Shown in pieces: positions 23,763-35,509 of a stretch of DNA of 64,000 nucleotides. The stretch's first letter is position 1. Each line of letters begins with the position of its first letter. The DNA comes from Hirundichthys speculiger. Its lineage: Eukaryota; Chordata; Actinopteri; Beloniformes; Exocoetidae. The notes under the pieces are model-generated. The model did not search any database. It saw only the letters and a list, made by a program, of their open reading frames with translations, and was not told where the DNA came from. The DNA is taken from assembly GCA_018398805.1 (NCBI GenBank), contig JAGFBZ010000817.1, forward strand, positions 2,784,501 through 2,848,500. The letters run 5' to 3'. Position numbers and translations under genes: made by a program.

Positions 23763-24362
23763 AAAAAATGAGCAGAGTTGCTCTCTTCTAGTGGTTCCTC
23801 CAGGCCTTGTAGATTGCAGCAGCTTCCTCACAACATCGCTTTTAGGAACATGTGCCACATCGTTTTGCTTTATGGCAAAAATGGGTCTCTGCCACACTTT
23901 CCTGTTTCCCTGGATTCTTCTAAGGAGTTGAGTGAGTATTTCATCACCGTCAGCTTTCTCAACCTTACCAATGTAACAGACATTCCTGAATTTGGTTGCA
24001 AAATTGACAATGATAAAGTCACCCGGTGATAGATCCGTCCTTCACGGTTGACCTCTCTCAGGCTCATATCTTTCTTCATCAGATGCTTCATCAAGTGGTA
24101 CAGGAACATCACTCTCCTCAGGGCTGCTATCTGTGATTTTCTTCTTGATCGGTTTCTTTTTTGGTTTTCTTTTTTGTTTGTTAGTTTGCATTTTCTCTTC
24201 CAGTTTCTTTCTTCTTTCTTCAAAAGCTTTTTCAAGTGCCTGCTTCTCAGGAGGTGAGGATGGTTGTCTTTGCGCGCTTCCGTTTGGTTTGTTTTCTGGG
24301 GAGACATTTGGGGAGTGCAATGATTTCCTGAGGAGACACATATCCAGGTCGGCTAGTCATTT
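23763..24362 (-). pseudogene. pogo/Tigger-like transposase, C-terminal fragment
   Basis: Read on the minus strand from 24360, the sequence gives GYVSPQEIIALPKCLPRKQ, KRKRAKTTILTS, then after a frameshift PPEKQALEKAFEERRKKLEEK, a lysine-rich tract and an acidic tract (SSPEESDVPVPLDEASDEE). This order (proline-rich SPE-I-PLPK-PRK box, K/R tract, ILT-PEK-ALE helix) is the C-terminal tail of fish pogo-type DDE transposases. One in-frame TGA (24042-24044) is followed, in the same frame, by GDFIIVNFATKFRNVCYIG and a further 60 residues of a compact domain also found at the end of such transposases. The catalytic core is absent. One frameshift plus one stop: a dead fragment, unless it was co-opted. 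Confidence 0.65.
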
Positions 24363-24365
24363 GTC

Positions 24366-24500
24366 GCAAGGTCATGGGGATCTGCAGGAGCTTATCCCAG
24401 CTCTCTTTGGGCAAAAGGCAGGGGTACACCCTGGACAGGTTGCCAGTCCATCGCAGGGCCACATCCAGCCTCACCACCGAATGCATGTCACATACTGCTG
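24366..24500. repeat. Dispersed teleost repeat (fragment)
   Basis: Shares 'ggtcatggggatctgc', 'ggagcttatcc', 'aaaggcaggggt[t/a]cacc', 'ctggacaggttgccagt' and 'tcgcagggccac' with 33474-33835, in the same orientation. It abuts the pogo fragment directly. Class not assigned (no tRNA-like promoter boxes recognised). Confidence 0.75.
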
Positions 24501-26199
24501 GTAACATTTATGGATTCATGCATGGAGACAAAAGCCTTTTGTTTCTAGTTGCCCTCTTGTTCTGTCAGTCCGTATGAAATATGGAACATGTTTCCTGGTG
24601 TTCAGTGCAACGAAGTGCAGTTCTTTACAAACAGATTGGCTCAGTGCTGACGTGGCTCCTGCCAACTTATTGCTGCCATGGGAAAGAAACTATTTTCATA
24701 ATAGCCTACACTCGTAGCCTATACAATTTCCCAACATTGTCAAACACCTGAAAGTTTGTATTTCTTAATGTTTCTAGTGATTTGTGTTATGCTAGCTAGC
24801 TTTGGATGCTATAGTTAGCATATGGATTCCTTCTGAAATCCACTGAAAAATGCTCTGAAAAACACCAGAAGGAGGATTTTAGCAACTAAGTTGGAAATTA
24901 TAGTGCGTCTCATAAGACTGAATGGACTTTCAGCCATATCAGCTGATTCCAGAGAAGCAAGTGGAACTGAGGCATAAAAACCTAAAGCCCTATGAAAAGA
25001 TTTTTTTATATTGATAACTGTAACTATTGAGATTCTATAATAGTTGTTATTAAAAGTTACTTGAATTTTAAAGGTTATATAGAATGTTAATAATGGTTGA
25101 GAGTGGAGTTTTTTTTTAGCCACCACATATTAAAATGACTTGATACAATGTTTAACGACAGTCTAATGTTACCTGACCATCCAGTTTCACTTCCCCCACT
25201 GTGGAAGAATCACCCTTCTTAGATTTATTGTATGCCTTTCCATTGTTGTGCTATTTCAGGAAGAGTCTGGAAACCAAGCTGTGATTTTCAGGTGTTGAAA
25301 GTCTGAGTGTTGGACCACTTTGTTTCATCTTCAGGAGAGTCCATCCAGGATGCCTCTGGCTTCAGCCCTTCATGTTGACTTAACAGATTCTGTAACAAAG
25401 TTAAGAAATGATTCAGTCCAGTTTGCTATGGGGTGAATTTGTTATATAGCGCTCTGCTGTATGGGGAGAATGAGCCACAGTCACGATTTGCTCCTTTTCA
25501 AATAATATTTATATAAGAGAGAAGAGCAAAGATGTTTTTATTCCTGCTTCAAATGTAGTACATGTGATTATCTGCATTAGTTAATAGGGACATTCTCATT
25601 GGTGATGTCTTTGTAATTAACATATTTGAGATTGACTTTCACCTTTAGCAGGGCCATATTTCAATAAATCTACAGTATATATTTTCCTAAATCTATCATG
25701 GCAGCACAGTGACAGCCAGAAAGCTCAAGGGATAGGTTTCCTCACCCCTGTAAGAAGGAAACGGCAATCTTTCATGTGTGACTAGCAAAATATAGTTTCC
25801 CTTTCAACCTGCTATCATTTAAATCCATGAAATATATTCTTCTCATGCATTTCCTGATCACCCTTGATGGACTGTAAAGGACCACGCCGCTAATATCGCC
25901 TGTCATAGCTAGTTTATGGGTAACACTTTCAATCCCATGGGAGTCCTCTGTGACTCTAAATGAATCTTATGAAGGAAATAATTCACAGTTGTCACAGTAA
26001 AAACATATTTTCTGGCATTCAATTCCTTTAATTCATATATGCATTCTATTCTGTGAAGCAGAGAAGGAAATGGGAAGTGACAGGGATTATTTCAGCTCCC
26101 CAGATTGATTATCATGTCCTAGGCTGGCTGCTTCTGTGTTTCTGTTGCTTCCTGTACTGCCTGAAACCATGGAAACCACGTCACTTGCTGTAGCCATGT
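24501..26199. other. Non-coding stretch, no gene seen
   Basis: Only short frames (at most 103 codons, driven by T-runs). No transposon end or exon recognised. Confidence 0.5.
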
Positions 26200-27440
26200 T
26201 TAGGCAGTATAAATAACTGTGTCTTTATCATTTCTTCAGCTTCTCCCTCACTGTCAAGCATTAATGGCTTCAGAACACTCTGGTTTGGCTGATATGCAAA
26301 CTGAATCAGATCAGGTGTGCTGGGAAGGCTGGTTTTGATGTTGTACATAACTAATCTCTCAAAGCACTTCATCATGATTGGGGTCAGTGCTATGGGATGG
26401 TAGTCATTCAGACAGGACACAGGTGATTTCTTTGGTACCAGTATGATTGTTGTGGATTTGACACATGTGGGGATGACTTCCTGGCTCAAAGAAGTGTTGA
26501 ACATGTCTGTTAGGACATCAGTCAGCCGTGCAGCACAGTCCCTCAGTACATGGTCAGGTATATTGTAAGGACCCGGAGCCTTGCGTGGGTTAATCTTACA
26601 TAGGGTCTTCCTTAAATCGACTGGAGACAGAGGTGATGTGGGCAGTTTTTGTGCAGGTCCATTCTGCATTTCAAACTGTGAATAAAAGTAGTTGAGTGTT
26701 TCTAGGAGGGACGTGTCGTCATCACAGGCCTGTGGCCAGGGCTTAAAGTCAGTGATGGACTGAATGATTTGCCACAAGCTGCGTGTGTCTCTGCTTTCTG
26801 TGAAATGGTTATGGATTTTTTGAGAATAAGACCATTTTGCATTCTTGATGCCAAAAGACAGATTGGCTCTTGCTTTATCCTCTGCTGTCACCCACAGCTG
26901 CTGGTTTCCACAAGTGGTGACAAGTGGTGTCTTACTGGCTGTCACATGATCAATGCACTTTTTGATGTAAGCAGTCATAGTTTCAGTGTATTCATGCAGA
27001 TCTATGTGGTTGTTACAGGCGGCTGCCTCTCTGAACATGTGTACCAGTCTGTGCACTGAAAGCAGTCCCGTAGCACAGTAGCCATAGTAGGATCTGTTTT
27101 TGAACCGCTTTGGCAATTTTAAGAAGCGGTCTGCATGTTGGGATGAGCATAGGAGAGATATGGTCTGAGAACCTGAGGTAGGGGTGGGGTTCAGACTTGT
27201 ATGCGTTTTTCTCTATTGTATAAAGAAAGTCCAGTGTGTTGTTTTCCCTTGTTGCAAAGTTCACATATTGGTAGAACTTTGGCAAAACTGTCTTTAAGTT
27301 TGGATGGTTGAAGTTGCCGGCTATAATGAGAAAGCTGTCAGGATAATTTGTTTATTGTTTGCTGATGGCGCTGTACAACTCGTGAAGCTTGTCCTTGGTG
27401 TTTGCACATGGTGGAATGTAAATTGCTTAGAAGTTTATTT
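26200..27440 (-). mobile_element. LINE fragment (L2/CR1-like): endonuclease end plus N-terminal reverse transcriptase
   Basis: On the minus strand, from about 27440 downward, the sequence encodes the last part of an AP-like endonuclease (IIAGNFNHPNLKTVLPKF, ATRENNTLDFLY, RFSDHISPMLIP), then after a frameshift near 27110 a 311-codon open frame with the linker and the first reverse-transcriptase blocks (INPRKAPGPYNIPDHVLRD, TTIILVPKKSPVSCLNDYHP, ALTPIMMKCFERLVM, QFAYQPNQS). It stops before the catalytic F/YADD box, where unrelated sequence starts (LKPLMLDSEGE), so the element is cut at both ends. An internal stop also lies in the endonuclease part. It is the same type of LINE as 38020-39175. 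Inactive. Confidence 0.9.
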
Positions 27441-27834
27441 ATTTGGTTAAGATTTTTTTATTTTATTTTACATATATAAATATATCTACATTTACATTTT
27501 CTGTTTCATATCGTAATTTCATTTTTTTAAATAAAATATTTGTGTAGAAAAATTACTTGCTCCTAGGGGAGGATCTTTCTTTCCAAATCTAACTTCAGCT
27601 TGGTTAAATCATCTGTCAAACATGAACAGCCAACACCGATTGGCTGTCTTTTAATAGAACAAGGTTAACTGAAAAAATCAGCCTTTCTTCTGGTTTGTGG
27701 AGGAAGGTGGTGGAGCTATGGCATTTGCAGGTCTTACAACTGAGGAGCTTTTATGAAAAATTAAGGAAGGAGGCATTGGAGTGTCAGAAACAGAAGCGCA
27801 GAGATTCAGAGGTAAGCTGTAAATACAAGTACAA

Positions 27835-28010
27835 GTCTGTCACCAGTGGTACAATGCTGGTCTTTATAAACTACAAATGACAAGGGTACAAATAAGTACC
27901 CACTGTTGAGGGTACAATAGCAGTACCTATGAGGGTACCACCTCAGTGACAAGCCATTGTACCCTTAAAAGGTACATTTGCCTACTTTTTTTTTTCTGAA
28001 AGTGTAGATT
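27835..28010. mobile_element. Fragment of a GGTAC-rich teleost DNA element
   Basis: The segment has repeated gggtac / gtaccc motifs (agggtacaaataagtaccc, gagggtacaatag, gagggtaccacc, tgtacccttaaaaggtac) and ends 'tttctgaaagtg', the style of a common fish MITE. Terminal repeats were not resolved. Confidence 0.5.
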
Positions 28011-29094
28011 ATAATGTTTCCGAGTGTTTATCTGATGATTTTGCGATAAAGTGAGATTGTTTGTTAGTCTTGTCTCGTCTCCTCATCTTCAAACATAAAA
28101 ACATCATTTTTAGAACCCGGAGTAGCCGTTGTGTCCGACCGCGCTGCCATCGTCATAGATTTTAAATTAAGTGGAGGGAGGGGGTAACTCTCACCAAATA
28201 TTTGTCTGGAGAGTCCAGTTTTTAACTGGAGACACGTAATTCCAATCTCTACTGAGTTCTGTGTGAGACCATCCATCCATCCATCCATTATCTATTATTT
28301 TTACTTATATATTCACTGGCACTAGTGAAACATGAGCTTCTATATTGCCCATAGAAATGGATTTTGATAATCACTTTTGCTATAACAGAGACCCACAAGT
28401 CCCTCAAGTGGTGTTCTAGGCATGTCACATTCTCCTTTTTTATACTTTGTACATCCTTCCATTAGCCAGTTTTTTAAGTGATATGATGTCATTTTCATTA
28501 ATATGGAAATGGAACTCCATCCATCAATTTTAATTAAGACATGGCTTTCAAAACATAAAGACTTGAATGACTTGTAAGATTCTGCACTTCAAAGATGAAG
28601 TTACAGTTCAGATCTGAAAAGCCATATAGTAAGCATCACCATTTAGTTTTCTGAATGTTGAATGTCATTGCCTCGGCCTCCACTACTCTGGACTAACCCT
28701 GCAGTTATTTTTGACCCAACTTCATGCATGTTAACTTCTAGGCTGGTCTATTTTATCAGGATGTGCAGCAGTTCTTTGAAAGCCTTCAATGTCAAATCTG
28801 AAATTCTGAATCAAGTGTTCTCATCTGCAAATTCTGTAACATACAAAGTAATTTACAATTCTTCTCTTCATGCCTAAATCCTTTCAATGACTAAGCTATA
28901 TGCTATCCTAAAGACCTCATAATACTACATTGCCCCAACAGAGAGAAGGCTTAGCGTTGGTTCCTAAAGTTTCTATCGGATTTTTAAATCCTCTCTCAGT
29001 TAGAGTTTGAGAGGCAGACACCGTCTCTACTCATAAGATTAGACTTAAAAGTTTCCTTTATGACAAAGCTTTTAGTTATTACTGGCTCAGGTGA
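28011..29094. other. Non-coding stretch, no gene seen
   Basis: Includes a (ccat)n run at about 28270-28288 in front of 'tatctatt', probably a remnant of the (atcc)-starting dispersed repeat. No coding feature. Confidence 0.5.
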
Positions 29095-29102
29095 CGCTAA
29101 AG

Positions 29103-29727
29103 CAGTCCTTCTCAAATAGTGGGGCGCAACCTCTTTTGGGGCGGGTGACCCCAGAGAACATGTTTTTTTTTTTTTCATAATGGAATAAAGTGTAATTGTA
29201 CATATACTACAGTAGGGGGCAGTGGCACTCTCCTTGTCGTAGTGTGCGCAGGGAATATTAGCTATATTGTGTCCTTTTTTTTTTTTTTGCATGGACATGC
29301 CAGCAGGCAGCACAGAGCAGGAGATATGAAGTGAACAAACCCTCAAGAGACACTACAGAAAAATATTTAACAGGTATGAAAAGAAAAGTGGAGAGAGATG
29401 GAGATAATGAGACAAACAAAAGTAACCAGAAAGTTAAGACGAGGAAATATGACGATGCTGATGTAGCGCTTGACTTCACTGTGACTACGGTGGGATTAAT
29501 GCACTTTAAATCTTTACAGACTAAAAAAATATTTTAAGAAAATTATTCTTTGTTATAAATTAATCTATATTTCTTTCTTTGTTGTTTCTTACAGTTTTTT
29601 AAGAGGTGTACATATAACAAATTTATAGACAAACAATACTATTTATAGTTGTGGAAGGTGGGGGGGGGATTGTTTTTTTCCTCCTGGGGGGGTGGGGGGG
29701 TCAGCAGAAAATAATTGAGAAGCACTG
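29103..29727. mobile_element. Internally deleted hAT element (ZBED/Buster-like), copy 1
   Basis: The ends are cagtccttctcaaat and, inverted at the right, cagtgcttctcaatt, a hAT-type terminus. Flanks are cgctaaag (29095-29102) and ccctaaag (29728-29735), matching at 7 of 8. Inside, 29377-29500 on the plus strand keeps the start of a transposase-like frame (MKRKVERDGDNETNKS, then KVKTRKYDDADVALDFT) resembling the region after the BED finger in ZBED-type transposases; the catalytic part is gone. G-runs lie near the right end (29662-29700). A second copy lies at 49093-49668. Confidence 0.85.
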
Positions 29728-29735
29728 CCCTAAAG

Positions 29736-30790
29736 CAGTGGTTCTCAACTGGTTTGGCTTCAGGACCCACCATAACCCTTAATGACAAGCTGCGACCCAA
29801 ATCAAGGAAAATTTTCAACTTCTCAAATTTATTGAATAAAAAGATCGTGCAGTTTGAATCAGAGATAGTAGAATAGAATATCACAGAATGCCAACACAAA
29901 AAATGTATATGTTTATTGGTGAACCAAACCGGCAAAAACCAAAATGGCTTCAAGTGGGAAATATTCCCTTTGATGCTCAATTAGCTGCATTTTAATTAAA
30001 TCCAAAACACTTCACTTTAGTAACTTCAGCCTTTTTTAACTTGACTCTACATGCACAAACATGAAATAAAAAAGTACAACCACTGAGCAGTAGTTTCAAA
30101 AAGAACTCAAATATGTAGCATTTGCTGAGTATCCACTTCCTGAATATATAACAATTTCCTATTAAAACTATCTAGTCACTTATTTAAGCATTAATCATAA
30201 AGTTGACCCAAGCACCGTTGACTCCTGTCCATATGTTGTGTTGTTTTGTTTTGTATGTTTCTTTTGGACGGTGAACTGGGAAGTCAAATTCTGCTGTGTT
30301 GGGACGCTGGCTCAGTGGCGACAATAAATTTGATTCTGATTCTGATTCTGATTCTGATAACAATCAGAACATTTCAGTAACAGCCATTTTTAAGACTCAG
30401 TGCTTTTATGCACAAACATGAAATAAAACAGTGAAATCACTGGGCAGTAGTTTCAAAAAGAACTCAAAATATATAGTTTTAGCTGAATAACCACTCACTG
30501 ACCTTTGTCTTCCAAATAAGAAAATCCATATCTCATATATTCTTCGTTGTATCTGTGTTTCACCATGATCAACATATGTAAACAAACTTTGCAGGTCTTT
30601 TTCTATGGTGTGAACTGGCGGGTGTCAACTCGCATTACAGGACATTATCGCCATCTACTGTTAAAGAGTATGAATGACAAGTTTTGTTTTTTTTTTGTTT
30701 TTTTGCATTTCCTTCCCCAGGCAAAGGCCCACGACCCACTGAAAACGGGTCTGCGACCCACTTTTGGGTCACGACCCACCAGAACCACTG
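29736..30790. mobile_element. hAT element inserted directly beside the previous one
   Basis: Starts cagtggttctcaactgg and ends, inverted, cagtggttctggtgggtcg. It is flanked by ccctaaag on both sides (29728-29735 and 30791-30798), a perfect 8-bp duplication; the left one is also the right duplication of the neighbouring hAT. The interior has no transposase. Two segments of about 95 bases (30048-30140 and 30408-30500, sharing 'tgcacaaacatgaaataaaa' and 'agtagtttcaaaaagaactc') are direct repeats on either side of an inserted LINE end. Confidence 0.88.
30190..30358 (+). mobile_element. LINE 3' end inside the hAT element
   Basis: The sequence 'ttttggacggtgaactggg' ... 'gcgacaataaatttgattctgattctg' is the typical 3' UTR end of an L2/Rex1-type fish LINE with a gattct tail (about 30331-30358). 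Only the 3' terminus is present. The left limit is approximate. Confidence 0.7.
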
Positions 30791-30798
30791 CCCTAAAG

Positions 30799-33473
30799 CA
30801 TCCTTTAGCTATGCTGCTAAAGCCCATATGCTTCTCCAGTACTCCATCCATTTATACTATAATCACAAGTCATTAAGGGTGTCCTTCTCTGTAATGCTAT
30901 TTTTTTTTTCTTTCTAGCTATACAACTTTGCAGGTAGCTTGTTTCAAGCTCCAGTGCCACTCTGGATGGATGTCAGTTGACAAACCCCTCTGGATGGAAA
31001 ATGAAATCACTTCAAGAACAAAGGAAAAGAAGCCCAATTGTATTGTTTCAAGTCTTTGAGAAGTAGCTGGAATGGACACAACCAATGTACAACAGTTACA
31101 CCTTAATTATTAGTGTGCTTTCTGATTTCCTTCTCAAGCCATTTTTATTTCCCTCCCTTCCTGTCCCCTTATCCCAATCTGTCAATGCAGATCACTGGCC
31201 TCCTTGATTCTGGCTCTGCCAGAGGTTTTATTTCTGTTAAAACAGAGTGTATGTTCAAAGAGAATGGTCGGTTTTACTGTTTATGTTCTACAAACTATCC
31301 TGACATGACTCTTGTCATGCTCTGACACGACAGGGCATCCCGTAATTACATGCGCTCTCATTTTCTCTTTTGAACAGGTCTGTGCACATGGAATCAAAAC
31401 ATTTCCAACACACTCACTTTAGTGTTGAATTCATCAAAAGCTTCAGAGCTACCCATCTCTGTTGTTTTCATACAACTAAATGATGCCTCTAGGGAACGTC
31501 AGCGCCTCAAACAGAGGATGTTATTACGACAGCTTTTTTTCCTCTGGTCTCCCAGTGTCTCTGCTTGTTATCCAATAGCTCCTTCATCAGTTTTTATAGG
31601 CCCATCATCACAGTGCAGAGTCACTAAACAGTAGAGCAGCAGGCCATGAAAACTGCGCTTGTGTCACTAATATTATGTGTTGCAATGTTTCAGTTTTTTA
31701 CAGGGTGCAGTTTGCACATCTCATCAGCCCCTCTGAAGGAGGGTGATTAACTGGTCTGTAGGGAGATGCTGATATGATTACATTGTGTGTGCATGCACAG
31801 ATGAGTCGCTGTCATTAACATATCACATCATACGGTGGTACTGCCCATACGGCCTACAACCTCACACTCACCCTGTTCAGGATCACTGCTGATAGAGAAA
31901 GATGCTCGAAAGCTCTCTTAATGGGAACAACAAAGAGGTGGTGTTTCGTTTTTCACCAGCAGCTGCTGGGTTGATTTCATATTCACATGCACCTTTCTCA
32001 TCTGTCCCTCACTAATTAAGGATGGAGTTTACCTGATGTTGCTGAAGCTAAATTATCTCCAACTCTACCGTAGGCTCCTTATAATTCTAAAAGCTTATTT
32101 TAAAGGGATGCACATGGTTTGTAGTACTGATATACCACTATTATCATATCAAACTTTATACAGCACCACAATGGATAAAAAAATAAAAAATAAATAAATA
32201 AAAATCAAAAGTGTAGATGTTCAGTTTTAATTTAAAAGGTTTCAAAAGAATATTTGACTATTTATTAATTACAGCCATTTTAAGCAAAGTACCTCCATCA
32301 TTTTTAATGCCTGGAGGAAAACCATTTGCACTCACTGACTAACTGATGTATATTTTAGTGTCAATTTAAACACTGCAAAAAACACTAGTTAAATTACAAG
32401 AAATTAAACTCTCAATTCGGGGCTAAAATTATTGAATTCCAGTGAAATTATTTGTCTTTGCAGTAAGATATTTTGACTTAAAAGTGACAAGAAATTTTGT
32501 TTCTAGTTTAGATCTGGCAGGCATTTAATGGTTTGAAACAAGTAAAAAAAAAAAAAACTGAGATTTTTAACAAATTCCTAAAAGAAAAAAAAAAAAGACT
32601 TGCTTGTTACAGTAACAGTTAAAGGATGCTGAAAATTAAAGAATGAAGAACAAGAAAAAAAAACTCAAATCAAAGTGGATATTATATGTTTACTTGACAC
32701 AAGATTTCTTGACATTAAGATTTCCTGGCTAATTAAAGCACAAAAGACATATTCTTGATTAATTAATCTGTATACCATGGACTCAGTAAGTAAATTCTAT
32801 TCTAAATTCTAAGATACATAACCTCATATTTCCAGATCTAATATTTCAAATCTAATACAGATCATTTTGCATTCAGTGAAAAATGTTCTGCAAAAGAGTA
32901 TATGAACACACAGCGGGGAAAGTAAGAAAAGAGTTAAAGAAAAAAAGTGACATGGGCAAGATTATGTCGGTTTCGATTAATTTCAGATTAATTACTCAGC
33001 CCTACTTTGGCTCATGAGCTGTTTTTTTCTCCTGCTCAATACTTTTTTTTCTCCCCACCATTCTGATACAAGTTATCTTGGTGTTAACTCTAAAGAATCT
33101 GATTCAAGAACACAGGAGGCTTTTTTTTTAGATGTTTTCTGGCTTATCTGACTTTTCTGTTCTTGAATGTTACCAGTGGTTGTACCTTGCTGTAAACCTT
33201 CTTTATTTACATTCATGAAGACATCTCTTGATTTGACAATACATTTAGTTAATGGTATGCCCACCTTCTTCAGAGTATTATTGACTTCTGTTGATGCTGT
33301 GAAGAGGTTTCTGTACGTTTATCCACCTTCAGCTTTCTTCTGTGGTCTTCCAGGCCTTTTGATGTTGTTGAGCCCACCAGTGGTTTCATTCTCATGAAGA
33401 AGTTAGCAAACAGTTGACTGGGTCCACCTTTCACTCTTTGAGATTTATATTGTCTTTTCAGCCTATTGATGTC
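30799..33473. other. Long non-coding stretch, no gene seen
   Basis: AT-rich, with A-runs (32170-32200, 32545-32600) and no frame above about 76 codons. No exon or transposon end recognised. Confidence 0.5.
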
Positions 33474-33835
33474 CATCCATCCATTATCTATGCCTGCTTA
33501 ATCCTATGCAGGGTCATGGGAACTGCTGGAGCTTATCCTTCGGGCGAAAGGCAGGGGTTCACCCTGGACAGGTTGCCAGTTCATCACAGGGCCACGTGTA
33601 GACGAACAACCATGCACACTCACAATCACTCCTACAGGCAATTAAGAACCACCAATTAACCCAACATGCATGTCTGGACAGTGGGAAGGAAGCTGGAGTA
33701 CCCAGAGGAAACCCACACAAGCACGGGGAGAACATGCAAACTCCACACAGAAAGGCCCCTGCTTAGGTTCGAACCAGGAACATTCATGCTGTGCAGGCAA
33801 CAGTGCTGCCCCTATTTATGTCCTCCTCCACTTTT
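33474..33835. repeat. Dispersed teleost repeat starting with (atcc)n
   Basis: The order is tccatccatccattatcta, 'cctatgcagggtcatggg', 'ccctggacaggttgcc', 'gaggaaacccacacaagcac', 'ggggagaacatgcaaact' and 'ttcgaaccaggaac', a repeat very common in fish genomes. A fragment recurs at 24366-24500. It is non-coding, and its class is uncertain to me. Confidence 0.8.
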
Positions 33836-33934
33836 ATGGAGATCTCCATATTAATAACTGCAATCAAACAGCTGCCAAATGCCAATTCAGTCCATGATAT
33901 CAATTCCAGAAGCTTTTATCTGCATCATTGGAAA

Positions 33935-34965
33935 CTGCACCTGGCCAATTAACACACTTTGGGATGTCTCATTTTATTTCCAAAGAAAAAGAAAATAGAT
34001 GTTGAAACTGAGATATTTTACCATTTCATAGAAAATATTAGCTCACTTTGACGTTGAATGGCAACAACAACATCCCAACAAAGGTGAAACAGAGGCAACA
34101 AAAGGCTGGAAAAGTAATTGATGCAAATCAAAAACAAATGGAGGAGCATTTGGTAACTAATTAGGTTAACTGGTAACTGGCTTGGTTTAAAAGGAGCATT
34201 TCAGAGACACCGAGCCTCTTAGATATAAAGATAGGCAGAGGTTCACCAGTCTGCAACAAACTGTGTCTTAAAAATATGGAACAATTTCAGAAAAAAAAAA
34301 GTTTCTCAAAGAAATATTGCAAAGACTTTGAAGATCCCTCCATCTACATAATATCATCAAAAGACTCAAAGTATAAGGTAAAGTGTCTATGCACAGGGGA
34401 CAAGAACCAAGGTCTTAACTGGGTACTGCATTAAAAATGGGCATGATTCTCTACTGGACATCATTACATGGGCTAAGGAACTGACATGAGTTGAAGGCAG
34501 GATGGAGGGCTCCAAATGCAGGAGTGCAAAAGAAAATATTTATCAACAAAACCCAAAAGTCCAAACTAAACCAAAAAATCCACACAAGTAATCTAAACAA
34601 AAATCCAGGAGTCAAACGGAAAAACACTCACGGGACACATGAAGAAAAACCAGCAGAAAAACTAACATGGACACAAGAAAACTGACCAGCACAGACAGGG
34701 GAGATGACAAGACTTAAATAGACCGAAACAATCAGGATAACACTGGGAAGGAAGCAAAGCAGAAAACAAGAGAGACAAGACAGACCTTCAAAGTAAAACA
34801 GGAAACAGAGCAGACAAGAGACAGGGAGTAATGCCAACTTGACACATAACACAGACAGACTGCCATGGCTGACCTAAACCATGACAGGAACACTGCCAGA
34901 AATCACTGTGCAATTCCCAAATGCAAGTTAAAGCTGTATAATGCACAGAAGAAGCCACAATCAAG
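33935..34965. mobile_element. Tc1-like element, interrupted by a solo LTR
   Basis: The part from 33935 to 34210 is an inverted copy of the 4.8-5.2 kb element (gcatttggtaactaattagg, ggctggaaaagtaatt). It continues through 'ggttcaccagtctgcaacaa', 'ggaacaatttcag', 'tgcattaaaaatgggcatg' up to 34481. After the LTR the same element resumes ('actgccagaaatcactg', 'caagttaaagctgtataatg', to about 34965). It is non-coding by decay, and the right end is lost. The class is inferred from the shared terminal segment. Confidence 0.7.
34482..34886 (-). mobile_element. Solo LTR of a retrotransposon (minus orientation)
   Basis: On the minus strand the 405-bp unit runs TGTCATGG...CATGTCA. It is flanked by ggaac at 34477-34481 and 34887-34891, an exact 5-bp duplication. 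Like the LTR at 20270-20571 it contains 'ccatggcag', 'gtgtcaagttggcatta', 'tcctgttttactttgaagg' and a TATA-like 'tatttaagtc' in the same order, so both belong to one family; this copy is about 100 bases longer in the R/U5 part. It splits an older Tc1-like element. No internal retroelement region is left. Confidence 0.92.
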
Positions 34966-34966
34966 A

Positions 34967-35170
34967 AATGTGTGGAATACTTCTCAAGGGGAAAAACCCC
35001 ATGAATCTGAAAGTACATTTGAAAAGCTCGCACAAGAAGGCTAACCAAGACTACCTGGATAAGCTAGCCCCGCTGCCCTCCTCCTGGAAAGCGAAGGCCA
35101 GGCAGCGTTGGGAAGCACCGCGAGAAAACAGCAACCATAATGGACTGTTTCCACCAGCGACCAAATAGCT
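34967..35170 (+). pseudogene. Fragment of a BED-finger hAT transposase
   Basis: The plus strand reads CGILLKGKNPMNLKVHLKSSHKKANQDYLDKL, matching the second half of a ZBED/BED zinc finger (conserved GKNP-NLK-HLKSxH with the two histidine ligands) that binds DNA at transposon ends. The first part of the finger and everything after residue ~75 are missing; the frame closes at 35168. It is not joined to a recognisable hAT terminus. Fragment only. Confidence 0.6.
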
Positions 35171-35312
35171 GGTCAGTAAATACGCAGAAAACACCACACG
35201 TGGGAAGATGCATTGATAAATATGTTGATTGAGACCAGAATGTATACACGACTATGTGATTCGATAGCCTTCAAAAAGTTCAGTGCTTCAATCAAACCAA
35301 AATTACAACCCT

Positions 35313-35509
35313 AATTTACAAAATAAAACTAAAACTAACATTGAAACTAATAAAAACGAAACTAAAACTAAGTATTTCAAAACGAAAATGAATAAAAACT
35401 AGCAAAACTGCTCTAAAAACGAATTAAAACTAACTGAATTTGGAAAAACTAAACTAAAAACTAAATAAAAACTAAAACTAATGGAAAATCCAAAACTATT
35501 ATAACCCTG
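35313..35509. repeat. A-rich 'aaactaaaact' repeat, probable MITE
   Basis: Multiple aaactaaaac/t units run from 35325 to 35490, ending 'aactattataaccctg'. The reverse reading starts cagggttataatagtttt, a familiar fish repeat start. Low complexity; no duplication found. Confidence 0.5.
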
